Assembly (NCBI GenBank): GCA_019423635.1 | Contig: JAHZBA010000005.1 | Coordinates: 1 to 64,000 of the forward strand | DNA: 64,000 nt | Direction of reading: 5' to 3' | Source of the DNA: Clostridiales bacterium | Lineage (GTDB): Bacteria > Bacillota > Clostridia > Oscillospirales > Oscillospiraceae | Part shown: positions 30,198 through 40,004 of the stretch, in pieces | Position numbering within the stretch: the stretch's first letter is position 1 | How the letters are laid out: every line of letters begins with the position of its first letter | Position numbers and translations under genes: made by a program | The notes under the pieces: generated by a model | What the model was told of the DNA's origin: nothing | Database searches by the model: none | The model's input: the letters and a program-made list of their open reading frames with translations, nothing else

Positions 30198-32294
30198 TTA
30201 CGCGCTGTATGCGGCGGCGTGCAGGTTGCCCACATCCAGAATGATGCTGATATTGCCGTCGCCCAGGATGCTGCATCCGGTGATGCCGGAGTTTTTGATG
30301 TCGAAGTTGTTAACGTAAGAGGGCAGCGGCTTCACAACGATCTGCTGCTCGCCCAGCAGCTCGTCTACAAACAGGCAGTAAGAGCGGTCGCCGGACTCCA
30401 GCCACATCAGAATGCCGTCCTCCACCTGATCCGCGCCGCTGGGAAGGCGGTAGAATTCCTTTGCCCGGATGATGGGATAGTAGTTCTCCCGGATCTTGAA
30501 CATCTCGCCGTTGACGGAGTCGTGGATGATGTCGTTGGAGGAGATCTTCATGCTGGAGAGAATGTTGTTGATGGGAATGGTGAAAATGGAGTCACCCACG
30601 GCGACCTCCATGCCGTCCATGATGGCCATGGTCAGGGGGATGCGCATGACGGTGGTCATGCCCTTGCCCAGCTCGCTGGTGATGCTGACGGTGCCGCCCA
30701 GGCTCTCCACGCCGCTTTTCACCACGTCCATGCCCACGCCCCGGCCGGAGAACTCCGTCACCTCCACGTTGGTGGAAAAGCCCGGCATCAGCAGGAAGTT
30801 CAGGATCTCCTTGTGGGAGTACTCAAAATCCGGAGAGGCCAGGCCGTTCTTGATGGCCTTTTTCAAAACGGCCTCGTCGTTGACGCCCCGTCCGTCGTCC
30901 TGGATGGTGATAATCACCTCGCTGCCGGTATCCTGGGCGGAGAGGATGATCTCGCCCACGGGGTTCTTGCCGGCGGCAATGCGCTCTTCCTCGGTCTCTT
31001 CAATGCCGTGATCCATGGAGTTGCGGATCATGTGCATGATGGGATCGCCGATGGAGTCCACGATGGTCTTGTCCACCTCGGTGTCCTCGCCGATCAAAAC
31101 CAGCTTGGCGGGGCGGTTGAGCTTCTTGGTCATATCCCGGACGATGCGGTTCATCTTCTGGAAGGTGTTGGACACCGGAATCATCCGCAGGGACATGGAC
31201 ACGTCCTGTAGCTCGTCGGTGAGCTTGCGCAGCTGACGGGCGGATTTGGAGAAGGCGTCCAGGTTCCCCAGTCCCTTGAGATCCGGAGAGCCGGTGACCA
31301 TGGCCTCGGTGATGACGATCTCGCCCACCAGGGCGGAGAGCTGGTCCAGCTTGCTGAGGTTGACGCTGATGAGGCTCTCCTTCTGATGCTGGGCGGAGGC
31401 GCCGCCTCCGGCAGCTCCCGCGGCGGCAGGCGCCGGAGCGGCCTTCTGAGCTGCGGCGGCGGGAGTGGGCTCCGCGGCGGCGGGAGCCTCCGGCTCCGGC
31501 GGCGCGGGCACGTAGTCGTGGGGCTGATAGGAGTACACGGAGCCGGCAGAGCGGACGACGGGAATGGCCTTTTCCCGGTCCTCGGCCCGCCGGAACTGGA
31601 GCAGGAAGCCGTCGTCGATGATGCGCTCGGCGGTGGAGGCGTCGGTCTCCACCGCGGCGGGCTCAAAGAGGAAGTCGGACTCGGCGCAGAAATCCCGCAC
31701 GGAGGTCACGACCATGAACGCCCGCAGGTTCTCCATGCCGCAGCCCTCGTCAAAGAAGACCCGCAGCTGGAAGGGGAAGTCCGGATTGCCGTTGATGCTG
31801 GTGCTGGCCGCGGAGGCGGGTGCGGCTGCGGCGGGCGCCGGTGCCGGCGGAGCTGCGGCAGGGGCTGCCGGCGCCGCCTCAGGTTCCCCTTTAATTTTAG
31901 AGATCAAACTATTAATATTTGAGAGGAAACTGTCGATATTCTCATCAAGGGGCTGTTCCGACTCCACCTTCTCCATCTCACCCCGGAAATAGTCGATGGA
32001 CTGAAACAGAAGATCAAACAGAGCCGGCCGGTTCTCCTCTGAGACCACCTCCATGGTGCCCTCGCGGATCAGGAAGAACATGTCCTCGATCCGGTGGGCG
32101 ATGGTGGTGAGTGTATTGAACTCCATCATGGCGGAGGAGCCTTTGATGGTGTGCATGATCCGAAAGATCTCATTGACATTTTCCTGCGAGAAGGTATCCA
32201 CCTTTTCCGCGTCCAATACAATGGTCTCCAATTGTTCGAGCAAGGTGTTTGTTTCATAGATATACATATCCAGAATATCATTGCCGCTGCTCAT
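30198..32294 (-). CDS. cheA: Chemotaxis histidine kinase CheA
   Basis: CheA (698 aa) with the full domain set. P1 holds His48 in IMHTIKGSSAMMEF. After an Ala/Pro-rich linker, a short domain at about 160-250 may be P2. A second Ala/Pro linker follows. P3 dimerisation begins LSKLDQLSALVGEIVITEAM. P4 ATPase has MIRNSMDHGIE (N box), DDGRGVN (G1), FSTNVEVTEFSGRGVGMDVV (F/G2), and P5 is the CheW-like domain ending near LDVGNLH. ATG 32294 was preferred over the in-frame GTG at 32306, because GGCGG is spaced 11 nt from it. First gene of the minus-strand che operon. Confidence 0.95.
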   Translation of the reverse strand: MSSGNDILDMYIYETNTLLEQLETIVLDAEKVDTFSQENVNEIFRIMHTIKGSSAMMEFNTLTTIAHRIEDMFFLIREGTMEVVSEENRPALFDLLFQSIDYFRGEMEKVESEQPLDENIDSFLSNINSLISKIKGEPEAAPAAPAAAPPAPAPAAAAPASAASTSINGNPDFPFQLRVFFDEGCGMENLRAFMVVTSVRDFCAESDFLFEPAAVETDASTAERIIDDGFLLQFRRAEDREKAIPVVRSAGSVYSYQPHDYVPAPPEPEAPAAAEPTPAAAAQKAAPAPAAAGAAGGGASAQHQKESLISVNLSKLDQLSALVGEIVITEAMVTGSPDLKGLGNLDAFSKSARQLRKLTDELQDVSMSLRMIPVSNTFQKMNRIVRDMTKKLNRPAKLVLIGEDTEVDKTIVDSIGDPIMHMIRNSMDHGIEETEEERIAAGKNPVGEIILSAQDTGSEVIITIQDDGRGVNDEAVLKKAIKNGLASPDFEYSHKEILNFLLMPGFSTNVEVTEFSGRGVGMDVVKSGVESLGGTVSITSELGKGMTTVMRIPLTMAIMDGMEVAVGDSIFTIPINNILSSMKISSNDIIHDSVNGEMFKIRENYYPIIRAKEFYRLPSGADQVEDGILMWLESGDRSYCLFVDELLGEQQIVVKPLPSYVNNFDIKNSGITGCSILGDGNISIILDVGNLHAAAYSA

Positions 32295-32392
32295 AAAGCA
32301 AAACACCGCCTTTCAGCCTTTTCATATTACATCGACCAAATGGGACCAAAAAATAAGTAGTAATTATAAAAATTTTCTGCGAGGTGACGAGA
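32295..32392. promoter_or_regulatory. AT-rich divergent promoter region between cheA and the ylqG-like gene
   Basis: This short spacer is far more AT-rich than its surroundings. It contains overlapping -10-like boxes on both strands: TATAAA at 32365-32370 (plus) and TATAAT as the reverse complement of 32363-32368 (minus). No convincing -35 was found for either, and a GTCGATGT on the minus strand matches the sigma-28 -10 at only 6 of 8. Confidence 0.4.
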
Positions 32393-33826
32393 ATGCCCGA
32401 CCTCATGGGAGCGACCAATCCGGTACCGGGGTATGATGCCGGATCAAATAACCGCCTTCCGGTCTCGCCCAGTCAAAATACACCCCCTCAGATTCAGAAT
32501 GTGACGGATCCCAGCCGGGTGGGCCGCGCCGACGGAAAGACAGAGCGGCAGGACAGCAGCCTCCAGGGGGACGGCCGCGTCCGCTATGACTCCAACTTCC
32601 AGACCTTCCTCCAGCGCCTGCGGGAGACACCGGGGGCCATGGAGAGTCTGACGCGCATCTTCTCCGGTCAGGGCACGGTGGTGCTCTCCGGGCTGGAGGA
32701 GGGCACCGCGGCGGAGATGGCCCAGCTGCTGGAGATGCTCCGGATGGACGAGGCGGAGCTCTTGAATTTCCTGACGGGGCAGGCCAAGGGGAGCACCCGC
32801 TTCGGCGGCGCCCTGTTCGCCCTGCTGCGCACCGCCTACGCCAGGGCGGGGTCCGAGGGCGTTCGGACGGACATTCTGCAGTTTTTGAAGAGCTATGCGG
32901 ACTACTCCTCCACCGCCCATGTGGAGGGCAACATCCTGCGCAATCTCTCCCAGATGATCGGCGCCATGCCGGCCAGCTGGGCGGACCGGCTGCAGGACCT
33001 GCTGGCAAGGCTGGAAAACGGCATGGCGGCGGGAGACCGGCAGGGAAACATTCTGCTTTTGCAGCGGGAGGTCTTTCCCTACATGTCGGCCTATGTGGAG
33101 CGGACCCACGACATGGGCCTGCCCAGGAATCTCCTCTCCCTGCTGGCCCTGGACGTGGCCCGGTATGAAAACGGCTCCCTGGAAAAGCTTCTGGAGACCT
33201 TCCACCAGCTCAGCGGATACGGCACATTGAAAGGGCAGCTGGGCAAGGTGGACGACAAGACGCTGCTGGCCCTGCTGCGGAACAGCCAGCTGGACGCCTC
33301 CTCCCAGGCCTCGCAGTTTACCACGCAGCTGCTCTCCGCCGCCTCCAGAGCCCTGCGGGGCGAGGGAAGCGCCGAGATCCAGCAGGCCTTTCAGAACCTG
33401 ATTGCCGCCATGCTCATCAACGAGAGCGTCTATATGCCGGTGAACCACTATCTGATCCCCATGGACTGGAATGGGCGGATGATGTTCTCCGAGCTCTGGG
33501 TGGACCCGGATGCGGACCAGGAGAAGCAGGGCGGAGGAGGCAGGAGCAATACCTTCCGCTTCCTCTTCAAAATGGACATCCAGGATGTGGGGCTGTTCGA
33601 TGTGATCCTCACCAGCCAGAACGGGGAGGTGGACCTGGACATCCGCTGTCCGGACCGGGTGGCGCCCTTTTCCAGGCAGGTGGAGGAGGCCGTCTCCGGC
33701 ATCCTGGAGCGAAACGAGCTGCGTCCGGCGCATATCAGCGTGCGGCGTATGGAGCGCCCGGTGGCATTGACCGAGGTGTTCCCCAAAATCTTTGAAGGGA
33801 AGAACAGCATCAATGTCAAGGCGTGA
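32393..33826 (+). CDS. FliK/YlqG-like flagellar-associated protein (putative)
   Basis: A 477-aa cytoplasmic-looking protein without signal peptide. The C-terminal roughly 110 residues (FRFLFKMDIQDVGLFDVILTS, then GEVDLDIRCPD and a helix-strand ending HISVRRM) resemble the FliK C-terminal (Flg_hook) fold in layout. The N-terminal two thirds is helical with an unstructured start. It directly precedes and overlaps an FlhB-C-like gene, the same order as Bacillus ylqG-ylqH, which supports a link to the flagellar export switch. ATG 32393 has GAGGTG upstream; a GTG 9 nt earlier is in frame. It is first in a plus-strand run that continues into PilZ and SLH genes. Assignment is moderate. Confidence 0.58.
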   Translation: MPDLMGATNPVPGYDAGSNNRLPVSPSQNTPPQIQNVTDPSRVGRADGKTERQDSSLQGDGRVRYDSNFQTFLQRLRETPGAMESLTRIFSGQGTVVLSGLEEGTAAEMAQLLEMLRMDEAELLNFLTGQAKGSTRFGGALFALLRTAYARAGSEGVRTDILQFLKSYADYSSTAHVEGNILRNLSQMIGAMPASWADRLQDLLARLENGMAAGDRQGNILLLQREVFPYMSAYVERTHDMGLPRNLLSLLALDVARYENGSLEKLLETFHQLSGYGTLKGQLGKVDDKTLLALLRNSQLDASSQASQFTTQLLSAASRALRGEGSAEIQQAFQNLIAAMLINESVYMPVNHYLIPMDWNGRMMFSELWVDPDADQEKQGGGGRSNTFRFLFKMDIQDVGLFDVILTSQNGEVDLDIRCPDRVAPFSRQVEEAVSGILERNELRPAHISVRRMERPVALTEVFPKIFEGKNSINVKA

Positions 33827-34133
33827 AGAATTCCGGCCCCCGGCCAAGAAGGCGGTGGCCCTGCACTACGGTGCCGGCGACAATGCGCCGGTGGTGGTGG
33901 CCTCCGGACAGGGGTATCTTGCGGAGAAGATCGTGGAGCTGGCCGCCGACAACGGCGTGCCCATCTACGAGGACAACTCCCTGTCCACGATCCTGACCCA
34001 GCTGCAGCTGGGCCAGGAGGTCCCGGAGAATCTGTACCAGGCAATCGTGGAGATCTACGTCTATTTCCTGAAATTTGACCCCAGCGCCCGGGACGGCGCG
34101 CTGGAAGACGGCGGCGGCCGCAAGGAGGAGTAA
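33813..34133 (+). CDS. FlhB C-terminal-domain homolog (YlqH/FhlX type)
   Basis: A 106-aa protein equivalent to the soluble cytoplasmic domain of FlhB, the export specificity switch. Visible are AVALHYGAGDNAPVVVASGQGYLAEKIVELA, the post-cleavage segment of FlhB, and VPIYEDNSLSTILTQLQLGQEVPENLYQAIVEI, typical of the C-terminal half. It lacks the membrane part and the NPTH autocleavage motif, as do YlqH-type proteins, which can partly substitute for FlhB-C. It overlaps the upstream FliK-like gene by 14 nt, and the pilZ gene follows after 3 nt, so all three are coupled. Confidence 0.85.
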   Translation: MSRREEFRPPAKKAVALHYGAGDNAPVVVASGQGYLAEKIVELAADNGVPIYEDNSLSTILTQLQLGQEVPENLYQAIVEIYVYFLKFDPSARDGALEDGGGRKEE

Positions 34134-34136
34134 CGG

Positions 34137-34769
34137 ATGGAAACCAATCGTCAGGACGATAAGCTGTACATTCTGCTGGACAGCGGGAATACCCCTCTGG
34201 CCCACTGCCTGCTTCAGGGGCCCACGGACGGGCAGACCCTGCAGATTGAGGTGCTGGGCGGCAGGGAGGAGGATGTGGCGGCCCACGAGGTGGTGGAGCT
34301 CATCAGCATGGGCCGCGGCAAGGACTACCAGTGCAAGGTGCTGCGGCAGCGGGGGGAGCGGTTCTCCCTGGAGAAGATCATGGAGCTGGACCCGGAGGTC
34401 CGGCGGAATCTGCGGGTGCCCATCCGCTTTGAGAGCTTTCTCTACCCCATCACCGGCAAGTGGAAGGGGCGGCGGAAGATCCGCTCCATCGACCTCAGCT
34501 GCGGCGGCATCGGCTTTTTCAGCGGGCCGGGCCTGCAGGTGGGCGAGCGGATGGAGGTGGTGATCTCCCTGACGGATGAGCCGCTGATTCTCCGCTGCGA
34601 GATCCTGCGGATCAACGAGCTGAAAGAGGAGCGGGTGATGTACGCCGCCAAGTTTGTGGACATGTGCGAGGACGAGGAAGTGATGGTGCGCAAGGCCGTT
34701 TTCAGTATCCAGCTGCAAAACGAGATGCGGCGCGCGGATTTTGAAGAGGACCTGGAGGACGCGACATGA
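34137..34769 (+). CDS. PilZ-domain protein (YcgR-like), first copy
   Basis: A 210-aa protein with a C-terminal PilZ domain. The cyclic-di-GMP-binding signatures are intact: RxxxR as RRNLR at residues 89-93 and D-x-S-x-x-G as DLSCGG at 119-124. The N-terminal roughly 80 residues form a YcgR-N-like beta domain. It would bind cyclic-di-GMP and act on a partner, classically the flagellar motor, although the neighbours here also include two exported SLH proteins. The start is 3 nt after the FlhB-C-like gene, and its stop overlaps an in-frame ATG of the SLH gene at 34766. A second PilZ protein is encoded at 43579-44343. Confidence 0.88.
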   Translation: METNRQDDKLYILLDSGNTPLAHCLLQGPTDGQTLQIEVLGGREEDVAAHEVVELISMGRGKDYQCKVLRQRGERFSLEKIMELDPEVRRNLRVPIRFESFLYPITGKWKGRRKIRSIDLSCGGIGFFSGPGLQVGERMEVVISLTDEPLILRCEILRINELKEERVMYAAKFVDMCEDEEVMVRKAVFSIQLQNEMRRADFEEDLEDAT

Positions 34770-34786
34770 GCGGGAAGGAGAGACCC

Positions 34787-37700
34787 ATGAACAGGAAGAA
34801 GAGCGTGTGGAGACGGATGACGGCCTTTGTCCTGGCCGCGGTGATGCTGGCGGGGCTTCTGCCGGCGGCCGTGCCGGAGGCGGAGGCCGCCGAGTGGATG
34901 GAGCCCTATTTGAACCAGGTAGTGGACTGGGGCATCATGCGGGGCAATGCCGCCGGCGATCTGAACCCGGACCGGCGGATCACCCGGGCGGAGTTCGTCA
35001 CCATGGTAAACCGTGCCTTCGGCTATACGGAGGTGGGTCCCAATCCCTTTAACGACGTGCCGGACAGCGCCTGGTATGCCGAGGACATCTGCATTGCCCA
35101 CAAGGCGGGCTACTTCAACGGCACCAGCCCCACCACCGCCTCCCCCAGCGCCCTGGTGACCCGGGAGCAGGCGGCGGTGCTCATCGGCCGGAACCTGCGC
35201 CTGCAGGGCGGCAGCGGACTCAACAGCGACTTCACCGACAGCCGGGAGATGGGCGCCTGGAGCCGCGGACTTGTGCAGGAGGCCGCGGATCTCGGCATCA
35301 TTCAGGGCTACGCGGACGGCGCCTTCCGTCCCAAAGCCAGCATCACCCGGGGCCAGGTGGCCTGTTTTCTGGTGCGGGCCCTGGGCTCTTTGATCCATGA
35401 GCCCGGCGAGTACAACAACATGGGCGTGTACGGCAACCTCACCATCAACAGCCCCGGCGTGACGCTGCGGGGCGCTCTCATTACCGGCAACCTCTACCTC
35501 ACCGGCGGCGTGGGTCTTGGGGACCTGGTGCTGGAGAACGTGGAGGTCCAGGGCAAGATCATCATTGCCGGCGGCGGCGAGGCCCAGGCGGGCGAGAACA
35601 GCATTCTCCTGCGCAACGTGAAGGCGGACACCATGGAAGTGGACAGCATGGCCGACCAGTTCGTCACCATCCGCTCGGAGGGCCTGACGGACATCGGCAC
35701 CACCAACGTGCGCACCCAGGCCTACCTGGAGGATGTGACCACCGACGATCTGGGCCTGCGGAAGATCAACTTTGACGCCGCGGGCGGCGCCCGGCTGGAT
35801 CTGGCGGGCAACATCAAGGAGTTCACCAACCTGACGCCGGACTCCACCATCAACCTGGCCCAGGGCATCATCCAGAAGGTGACCGTGGACGAAAAGGCCA
35901 CCAATGCCACGGTGAATATCGACGCCACCACCAGCGTGAAGGAGATCAACCTGGACGTGGGGTCCACCATCGCCGGCAGCGGCGACATTGAGCATATGAA
36001 TGTGGACGCCGCGGGCACCACCAGCTCCATTCTGCCGGACACCATCTTTGTCCGGCCCGGCATCAACTCCAACATCAAGGGCCAGCAGATGGATTCCGCC
36101 GCGGCGGCGGAGTCCTCCGAGGACCCCCGCCTGCTGACGGGCTATCCGGCCGTACGGAACGTGGCCTCCCGCAGCGCCACGGCGGTGTTCAGCACCAATA
36201 AGGCCGGCACCCTCTACTGGGGCCTCAGCGCCCTGGCGGACGGCTCTCTGGGGGAGGAGGATCTGACCTCCACCTCCACCACGGCCAACCCCAAGGTGAT
36301 CCGCAGGGGCACCGTCAACGTCACCGCCGGCAAGACCGAGGTGACGGCGGCCCTGACCGGACTGACCATCGACGGGTCCTACTATGTCTCGGCCCTGCTC
36401 CAGGACAACCGGGGCCAGCGCAGCGCCGTGAAGGTCACCGCCTTCGTGACCCCGGACGACACCACCCCGGCCTTTGTCACCGGCTATCCCACGGCCATTC
36501 TGGCGGAGAACGACGACGGCGAGCAGATCATTCAGTCCCGGGTCATGGCCAACAAGACCTGCCGGCTCTACTACGCGCTGATGCCCAACAACTCCACCGC
36601 CCCCACCGCCGCCGACTTCAAGGCCAACTCCCTCAGCGGCAACCTGGGCTACGGCGTGGTGGATCTCCGGAAGAACGTGCCCTGGCTGATTCCTCAGGTG
36701 AACTCCGCCCACCTCCGGGAGGAGACGGACTATGATCTGTACCTGTGGCTCACCGACGTGGACGGCGCCCGGAGCTCCGCGGTGCGGAAGATCGACGTCC
36801 GGACCCTGGACAAGACGCCGCCGGTGATCCTGGACCTGGAGTCCGTGGACGCCACGGCCACCAGCGTGTCCATGCGGGTGACCATGAACGAGCCCGGCAC
36901 GCTGTACTGGGCCGTGGTGAAGGAGGGCGCCCAGTTCTACCGCCAGGACGCCAGCGAGACGGACCCCCTGCCCAACACCGAGACGGCCAAGATGCAGATT
37001 GAGACGGGCCTGGGCGCCCTGCGCAAGGGCAGCGTCAACATCGGCCAGGCGGACACCCCTGTCAGCTTTAGCGTCTCCGGCCTTGCGGCCCAGACGGGGT
37101 ACGACCTGTACTTCGTGGCCAAGGACCGCTCCGGCAACTACTGCGTCTTCCCCTCCGACAACCCCAAGGACGATCTGGTGCCCCCCATGCAGATCCGGAC
37201 GCTGGACGGCCTGGCTCCCACGGTGAAGCAGGAGTTCAGCCCCGACGGCGAGACCCTGACGCCCAACGCCGACAACTCCATCCTCCTGGTCTTCTCCGAG
37301 CGGGTGCTGGGCGTGCAGGACGTCAACGGCAAGAAGGTGACCAGCAACTTCCTGGAGCTCTATGACCAGGTGGTGACCGCAAGCAGCGTGGGCAAGGGTG
37401 AAAAGGAGGCCAAGGACGCCCTGGCCAACGCCCTGGCCGCCCACATCAAGCTCTGGCGGGTGGACAGCAAGGGCACCGTCAACCCCGATCCCCGGACCTC
37501 CGCCAACGAGAACACGGCCAATCTGGACTGGATTGTGGACTTCCGCAAGGCCCGGGTGGAGATGGACAGCTCCGGCAGCGGAGAGATGATCCTCACCCTG
37601 CCCTACAATGAGAATCTGGTGGACAGCGGCCTGAATCTGGCCAGCGGCGCCACGTACTACTTCACCCTCACCGGCATTGAGGACATGTCCAACAACAAGA

Positions 37701-39940
37701 TGGAGGGCGTCCGGGGCATCACCACCCTGCCCCGGTTCAAGACCCTCTCCGCCACGGTGAATCTGGACATCGGCAACACCATGAATATCGGGACCACAGG
37801 CGACGGCGTGGGCGGGGGCAAGATCGCGGATCTGAGCTTCACCCTGACGCCCACCGGAACCTCCAGCGTGGAGTCCGGGACGCTGTGGGATATGCTGCTG
37901 TGGACGGACACGGCCATGGCCTATGAGCTCTACTCCCGGACCGAGACCGGCCCGGATACCTGGAGCGAATGGAAACTGGAGGGCACCGTCTCCGTGGACC
38001 CCTCTGGCGGCCAGGGCGGCAAGACCTATGTGAGCCTGATGAATTCTCAGAGTCTCCGGAACACACAGAACAAGTTTGAATCCTTGAACAAGCTGACCGA
38101 GGTGACGGAGTTCGCTGTCCATGTGACCCGGGTGGGTTCCAGCGAGGACCGCACGTCCTGGAATGTGCGGATCGGCATGGGGGCCACTGTGGTGGCAGGT
38201 CCCTTCTCCGCCCTGCGGATCACCAGCCCGACGGTGGCCGGTGACCAGAGCAACCTGGACGCCGGCAAGAAGGCCGGGGCAGAGTCCATCGGCATCCCGG
38301 ACCCCTTTGACATGATTATCCCCATTGACGACAGCAAGCCGCCGGTGTTTCAGCCGAAGTCCTATCCCCAAGTGGAGCCGGGCGACATCAGTGCCACTCT
38401 GCGGGTAATGCTGGACCGGGACGGCTCCGTGTTCTACGCGGTGGCCCCGGTGACCAGCGACGCCAACCGGACGGGAACCAGCACCAACTATAACTGTCCG
38501 GCCACCCCCAATGGATTGGATGGCAAAATTCCGGCGTTGGGGACGATTCCGGAGGTGAATCCCACGGCGAAGGCAGGGAGTGCTTATGATGACTCTCCCG
38601 CTTATCAGGATGCCCATGAAGGTTTGCCGGTGTCGATTCCCTATGTGACGGATGTGACTGGCGGAATCAATGACATTCCCGGCGTGATCTCCGGAAACAG
38701 CAAAGGGAAGTACCCCAATGGCCTGACGGGAAAGATGATGCAGGAACTCCAGATTGAGGGTTTGACGGCAAACACCACCTACATTCTGTACATCGTCACC
38801 CAGGGAAAATCCCCCATCTACTCCGAAAACGTGCTGGCATATCAGTTCACCACTCTGGATGCCCTGCTGCCCAAGATCGACATTACCCGCAACAGCAGCA
38901 CCAGCGCCACGGTTCAGGTGAACAGAAGCTCGGAGCTGAGCTATGCGTTGGTGCCCACCAACACACTGACCAAGGACCGGGGTTCCCCCTTTGCCGCAGA
39001 TTTTACAGGCGATCTGGTAAACGACAAGTGGACAGCGGATGTACAGAAGCAGTATCCAAACGTCAAAACTCTGTTGGATGCCATGCTTACCGGCTGCTAC
39101 AGCGGCAGAACTTATCTGGGCTCCGTCTATGATATCTATGGCAACGATGAACAGAAGAGCCACTATGCGGATCTGATCAGTCAGGCGGAGTCGGGCGGTG
39201 TCACGGATGTGGCGATGACAGACCGGGATGTGCCGGTGACGGTAGCGCCCGGAGCAGCGTCCGGCCGGCTGAATCTGAGCCCTATGACGGGTATGAAGGG
39301 CACCGACTGGTATACGCTGCTGGTGGCGGGCCGCACAGTCAACGGCTCCGGTTACGCATTCCGGGCCTCCCGCTCCTATTTCAACGCCAGTCAGACCCTC
39401 CTCAGTGTGACAGACTGTACGCTGTCCGCCACGTCGGACACTGTGGGAGCCGCAATTCCAACCTGTAGCGGAAAGCTGAGAATCAACTTCAGCGACAGCC
39501 TGCACTATCGGGTCAGAGATTTGAACACCGGTGAAGAGAAGCGGTATCCGCTGGATAGCTGTATGCTTGCAACCGGGACGCACACCGGAGACAACAATGT
39601 CTCTCTTCCTAACGACACAAGCACTCCCAAGACACCCGGCGGGTATGTCAATATTGGCAGCGTTATGTCAATCTCTCCCCTTGGGACCGGGTCGATTACG
39701 CTGCAGGACAAAGATGTCCATGACAAGCCGGTTGGGCAGCTTCTGAATTTTACCGTAGACAAGGTCCGGGCGGGCAGTACAATCTTCTTCCAGATGAATC
39801 TCTGCGGTGCCAGCCACAACGTGCGGGAGAACACGACGCTGACAGTTACCATCAACTATACGCCGCCGTCCAAGGACGCACCGGCGGGGACGGACGGCGT
39901 CTGGACTGCGGATGTGACGCCCACTGTCTGGAAGAGCTGA
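34787..39940 (+). CDS. Very large exported SLH-domain surface protein
   Basis: A 1717-aa exported protein. ATG 34787 follows AAGGAG and begins a signal peptide (MNRKKSVWRRMTAFVLAAVM, cleavage near AEAAE); an in-frame ATG at 34766 also has a ribosome binding site and overlaps the pilZ stop. Three SLH domains occupy about residues 36-205 (such as RRITRAEFVTMVNRAFGY and ASITRGQVACFLVRALG), which anchor proteins to the cell wall polymer. A beta-helix-like stretch rich in Asn/Val follows (NLTINSPGVTLRGALITGNL, about 210-430). The rest holds repeated Ig/fibronectin-like domains (for example GTLYWGL and GTLYWAVV units). After about 38510 codon use becomes less GC-biased. Function unknown; adhesion or cell-surface structure is likely. 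Confidence 0.85.
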   Translation: MNRKKSVWRRMTAFVLAAVMLAGLLPAAVPEAEAAEWMEPYLNQVVDWGIMRGNAAGDLNPDRRITRAEFVTMVNRAFGYTEVGPNPFNDVPDSAWYAEDICIAHKAGYFNGTSPTTASPSALVTREQAAVLIGRNLRLQGGSGLNSDFTDSREMGAWSRGLVQEAADLGIIQGYADGAFRPKASITRGQVACFLVRALGSLIHEPGEYNNMGVYGNLTINSPGVTLRGALITGNLYLTGGVGLGDLVLENVEVQGKIIIAGGGEAQAGENSILLRNVKADTMEVDSMADQFVTIRSEGLTDIGTTNVRTQAYLEDVTTDDLGLRKINFDAAGGARLDLAGNIKEFTNLTPDSTINLAQGIIQKVTVDEKATNATVNIDATTSVKEINLDVGSTIAGSGDIEHMNVDAAGTTSSILPDTIFVRPGINSNIKGQQMDSAAAAESSEDPRLLTGYPAVRNVASRSATAVFSTNKAGTLYWGLSALADGSLGEEDLTSTSTTANPKVIRRGTVNVTAGKTEVTAALTGLTIDGSYYVSALLQDNRGQRSAVKVTAFVTPDDTTPAFVTGYPTAILAENDDGEQIIQSRVMANKTCRLYYALMPNNSTAPTAADFKANSLSGNLGYGVVDLRKNVPWLIPQVNSAHLREETDYDLYLWLTDVDGARSSAVRKIDVRTLDKTPPVILDLESVDATATSVSMRVTMNEPGTLYWAVVKEGAQFYRQDASETDPLPNTETAKMQIETGLGALRKGSVNIGQADTPVSFSVSGLAAQTGYDLYFVAKDRSGNYCVFPSDNPKDDLVPPMQIRTLDGLAPTVKQEFSPDGETLTPNADNSILLVFSERVLGVQDVNGKKVTSNFLELYDQVVTASSVGKGEKEAKDALANALAAHIKLWRVDSKGTVNPDPRTSANENTANLDWIVDFRKARVEMDSSGSGEMILTLPYNENLVDSGLNLASGATYYFTLTGIEDMSNNKMEGVRGITTLPRFKTLSATVNLDIGNTMNIGTTGDGVGGGKIADLSFTLTPTGTSSVESGTLWDMLLWTDTAMAYELYSRTETGPDTWSEWKLEGTVSVDPSGGQGGKTYVSLMNSQSLRNTQNKFESLNKLTEVTEFAVHVTRVGSSEDRTSWNVRIGMGATVVAGPFSALRITSPTVAGDQSNLDAGKKAGAESIGIPDPFDMIIPIDDSKPPVFQPKSYPQVEPGDISATLRVMLDRDGSVFYAVAPVTSDANRTGTSTNYNCPATPNGLDGKIPALGTIPEVNPTAKAGSAYDDSPAYQDAHEGLPVSIPYVTDVTGGINDIPGVISGNSKGKYPNGLTGKMMQELQIEGLTANTTYILYIVTQGKSPIYSENVLAYQFTTLDALLPKIDITRNSSTSATVQVNRSSELSYALVPTNTLTKDRGSPFAADFTGDLVNDKWTADVQKQYPNVKTLLDAMLTGCYSGRTYLGSVYDIYGNDEQKSHYADLISQAESGGVTDVAMTDRDVPVTVAPGAASGRLNLSPMTGMKGTDWYTLLVAGRTVNGSGYAFRASRSYFNASQTLLSVTDCTLSATSDTVGAAIPTCSGKLRINFSDSLHYRVRDLNTGEEKRYPLDSCMLATGTHTGDNNVSLPNDTSTPKTPGGYVNIGSVMSISPLGTGSITLQDKDVHDKPVGQLLNFTVDKVRAGSTIFFQMNLCGASHNVRENTTLTVTINYTPPSKDAPAGTDGVWTADVTPTVWKS

Positions 39941-39948
39941 CACGCGCC

Positions 39949-39977
39949 GCAGGAGGGCGGAAGATCCGCCCTCCTGC
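39949..39977 (+). other. Perfect hairpin between the two SLH genes
   Basis: GCAGGAGGGCGG pairs perfectly with CCGCCCTCCTGC (12 bp, AAGAT loop) 8 nt after the first SLH stop. No T-run follows, so it may adjust relative expression of the two genes, or act as a weak terminator. Confidence 0.5.
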
Positions 39978-40004
39978 CCGCCTGCATGAAAGGAGCGGAA
40001 CCAC

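Noticed and set aside
34442..39583. A 1713-codon open frame on the minus strand opposite the first SLH gene
   Set aside because: Shadow of the SLH frame. The plus-strand product has a signal peptide and SLH domains; the minus-strand product is His/Gly/Val-rich without recognisable structure.
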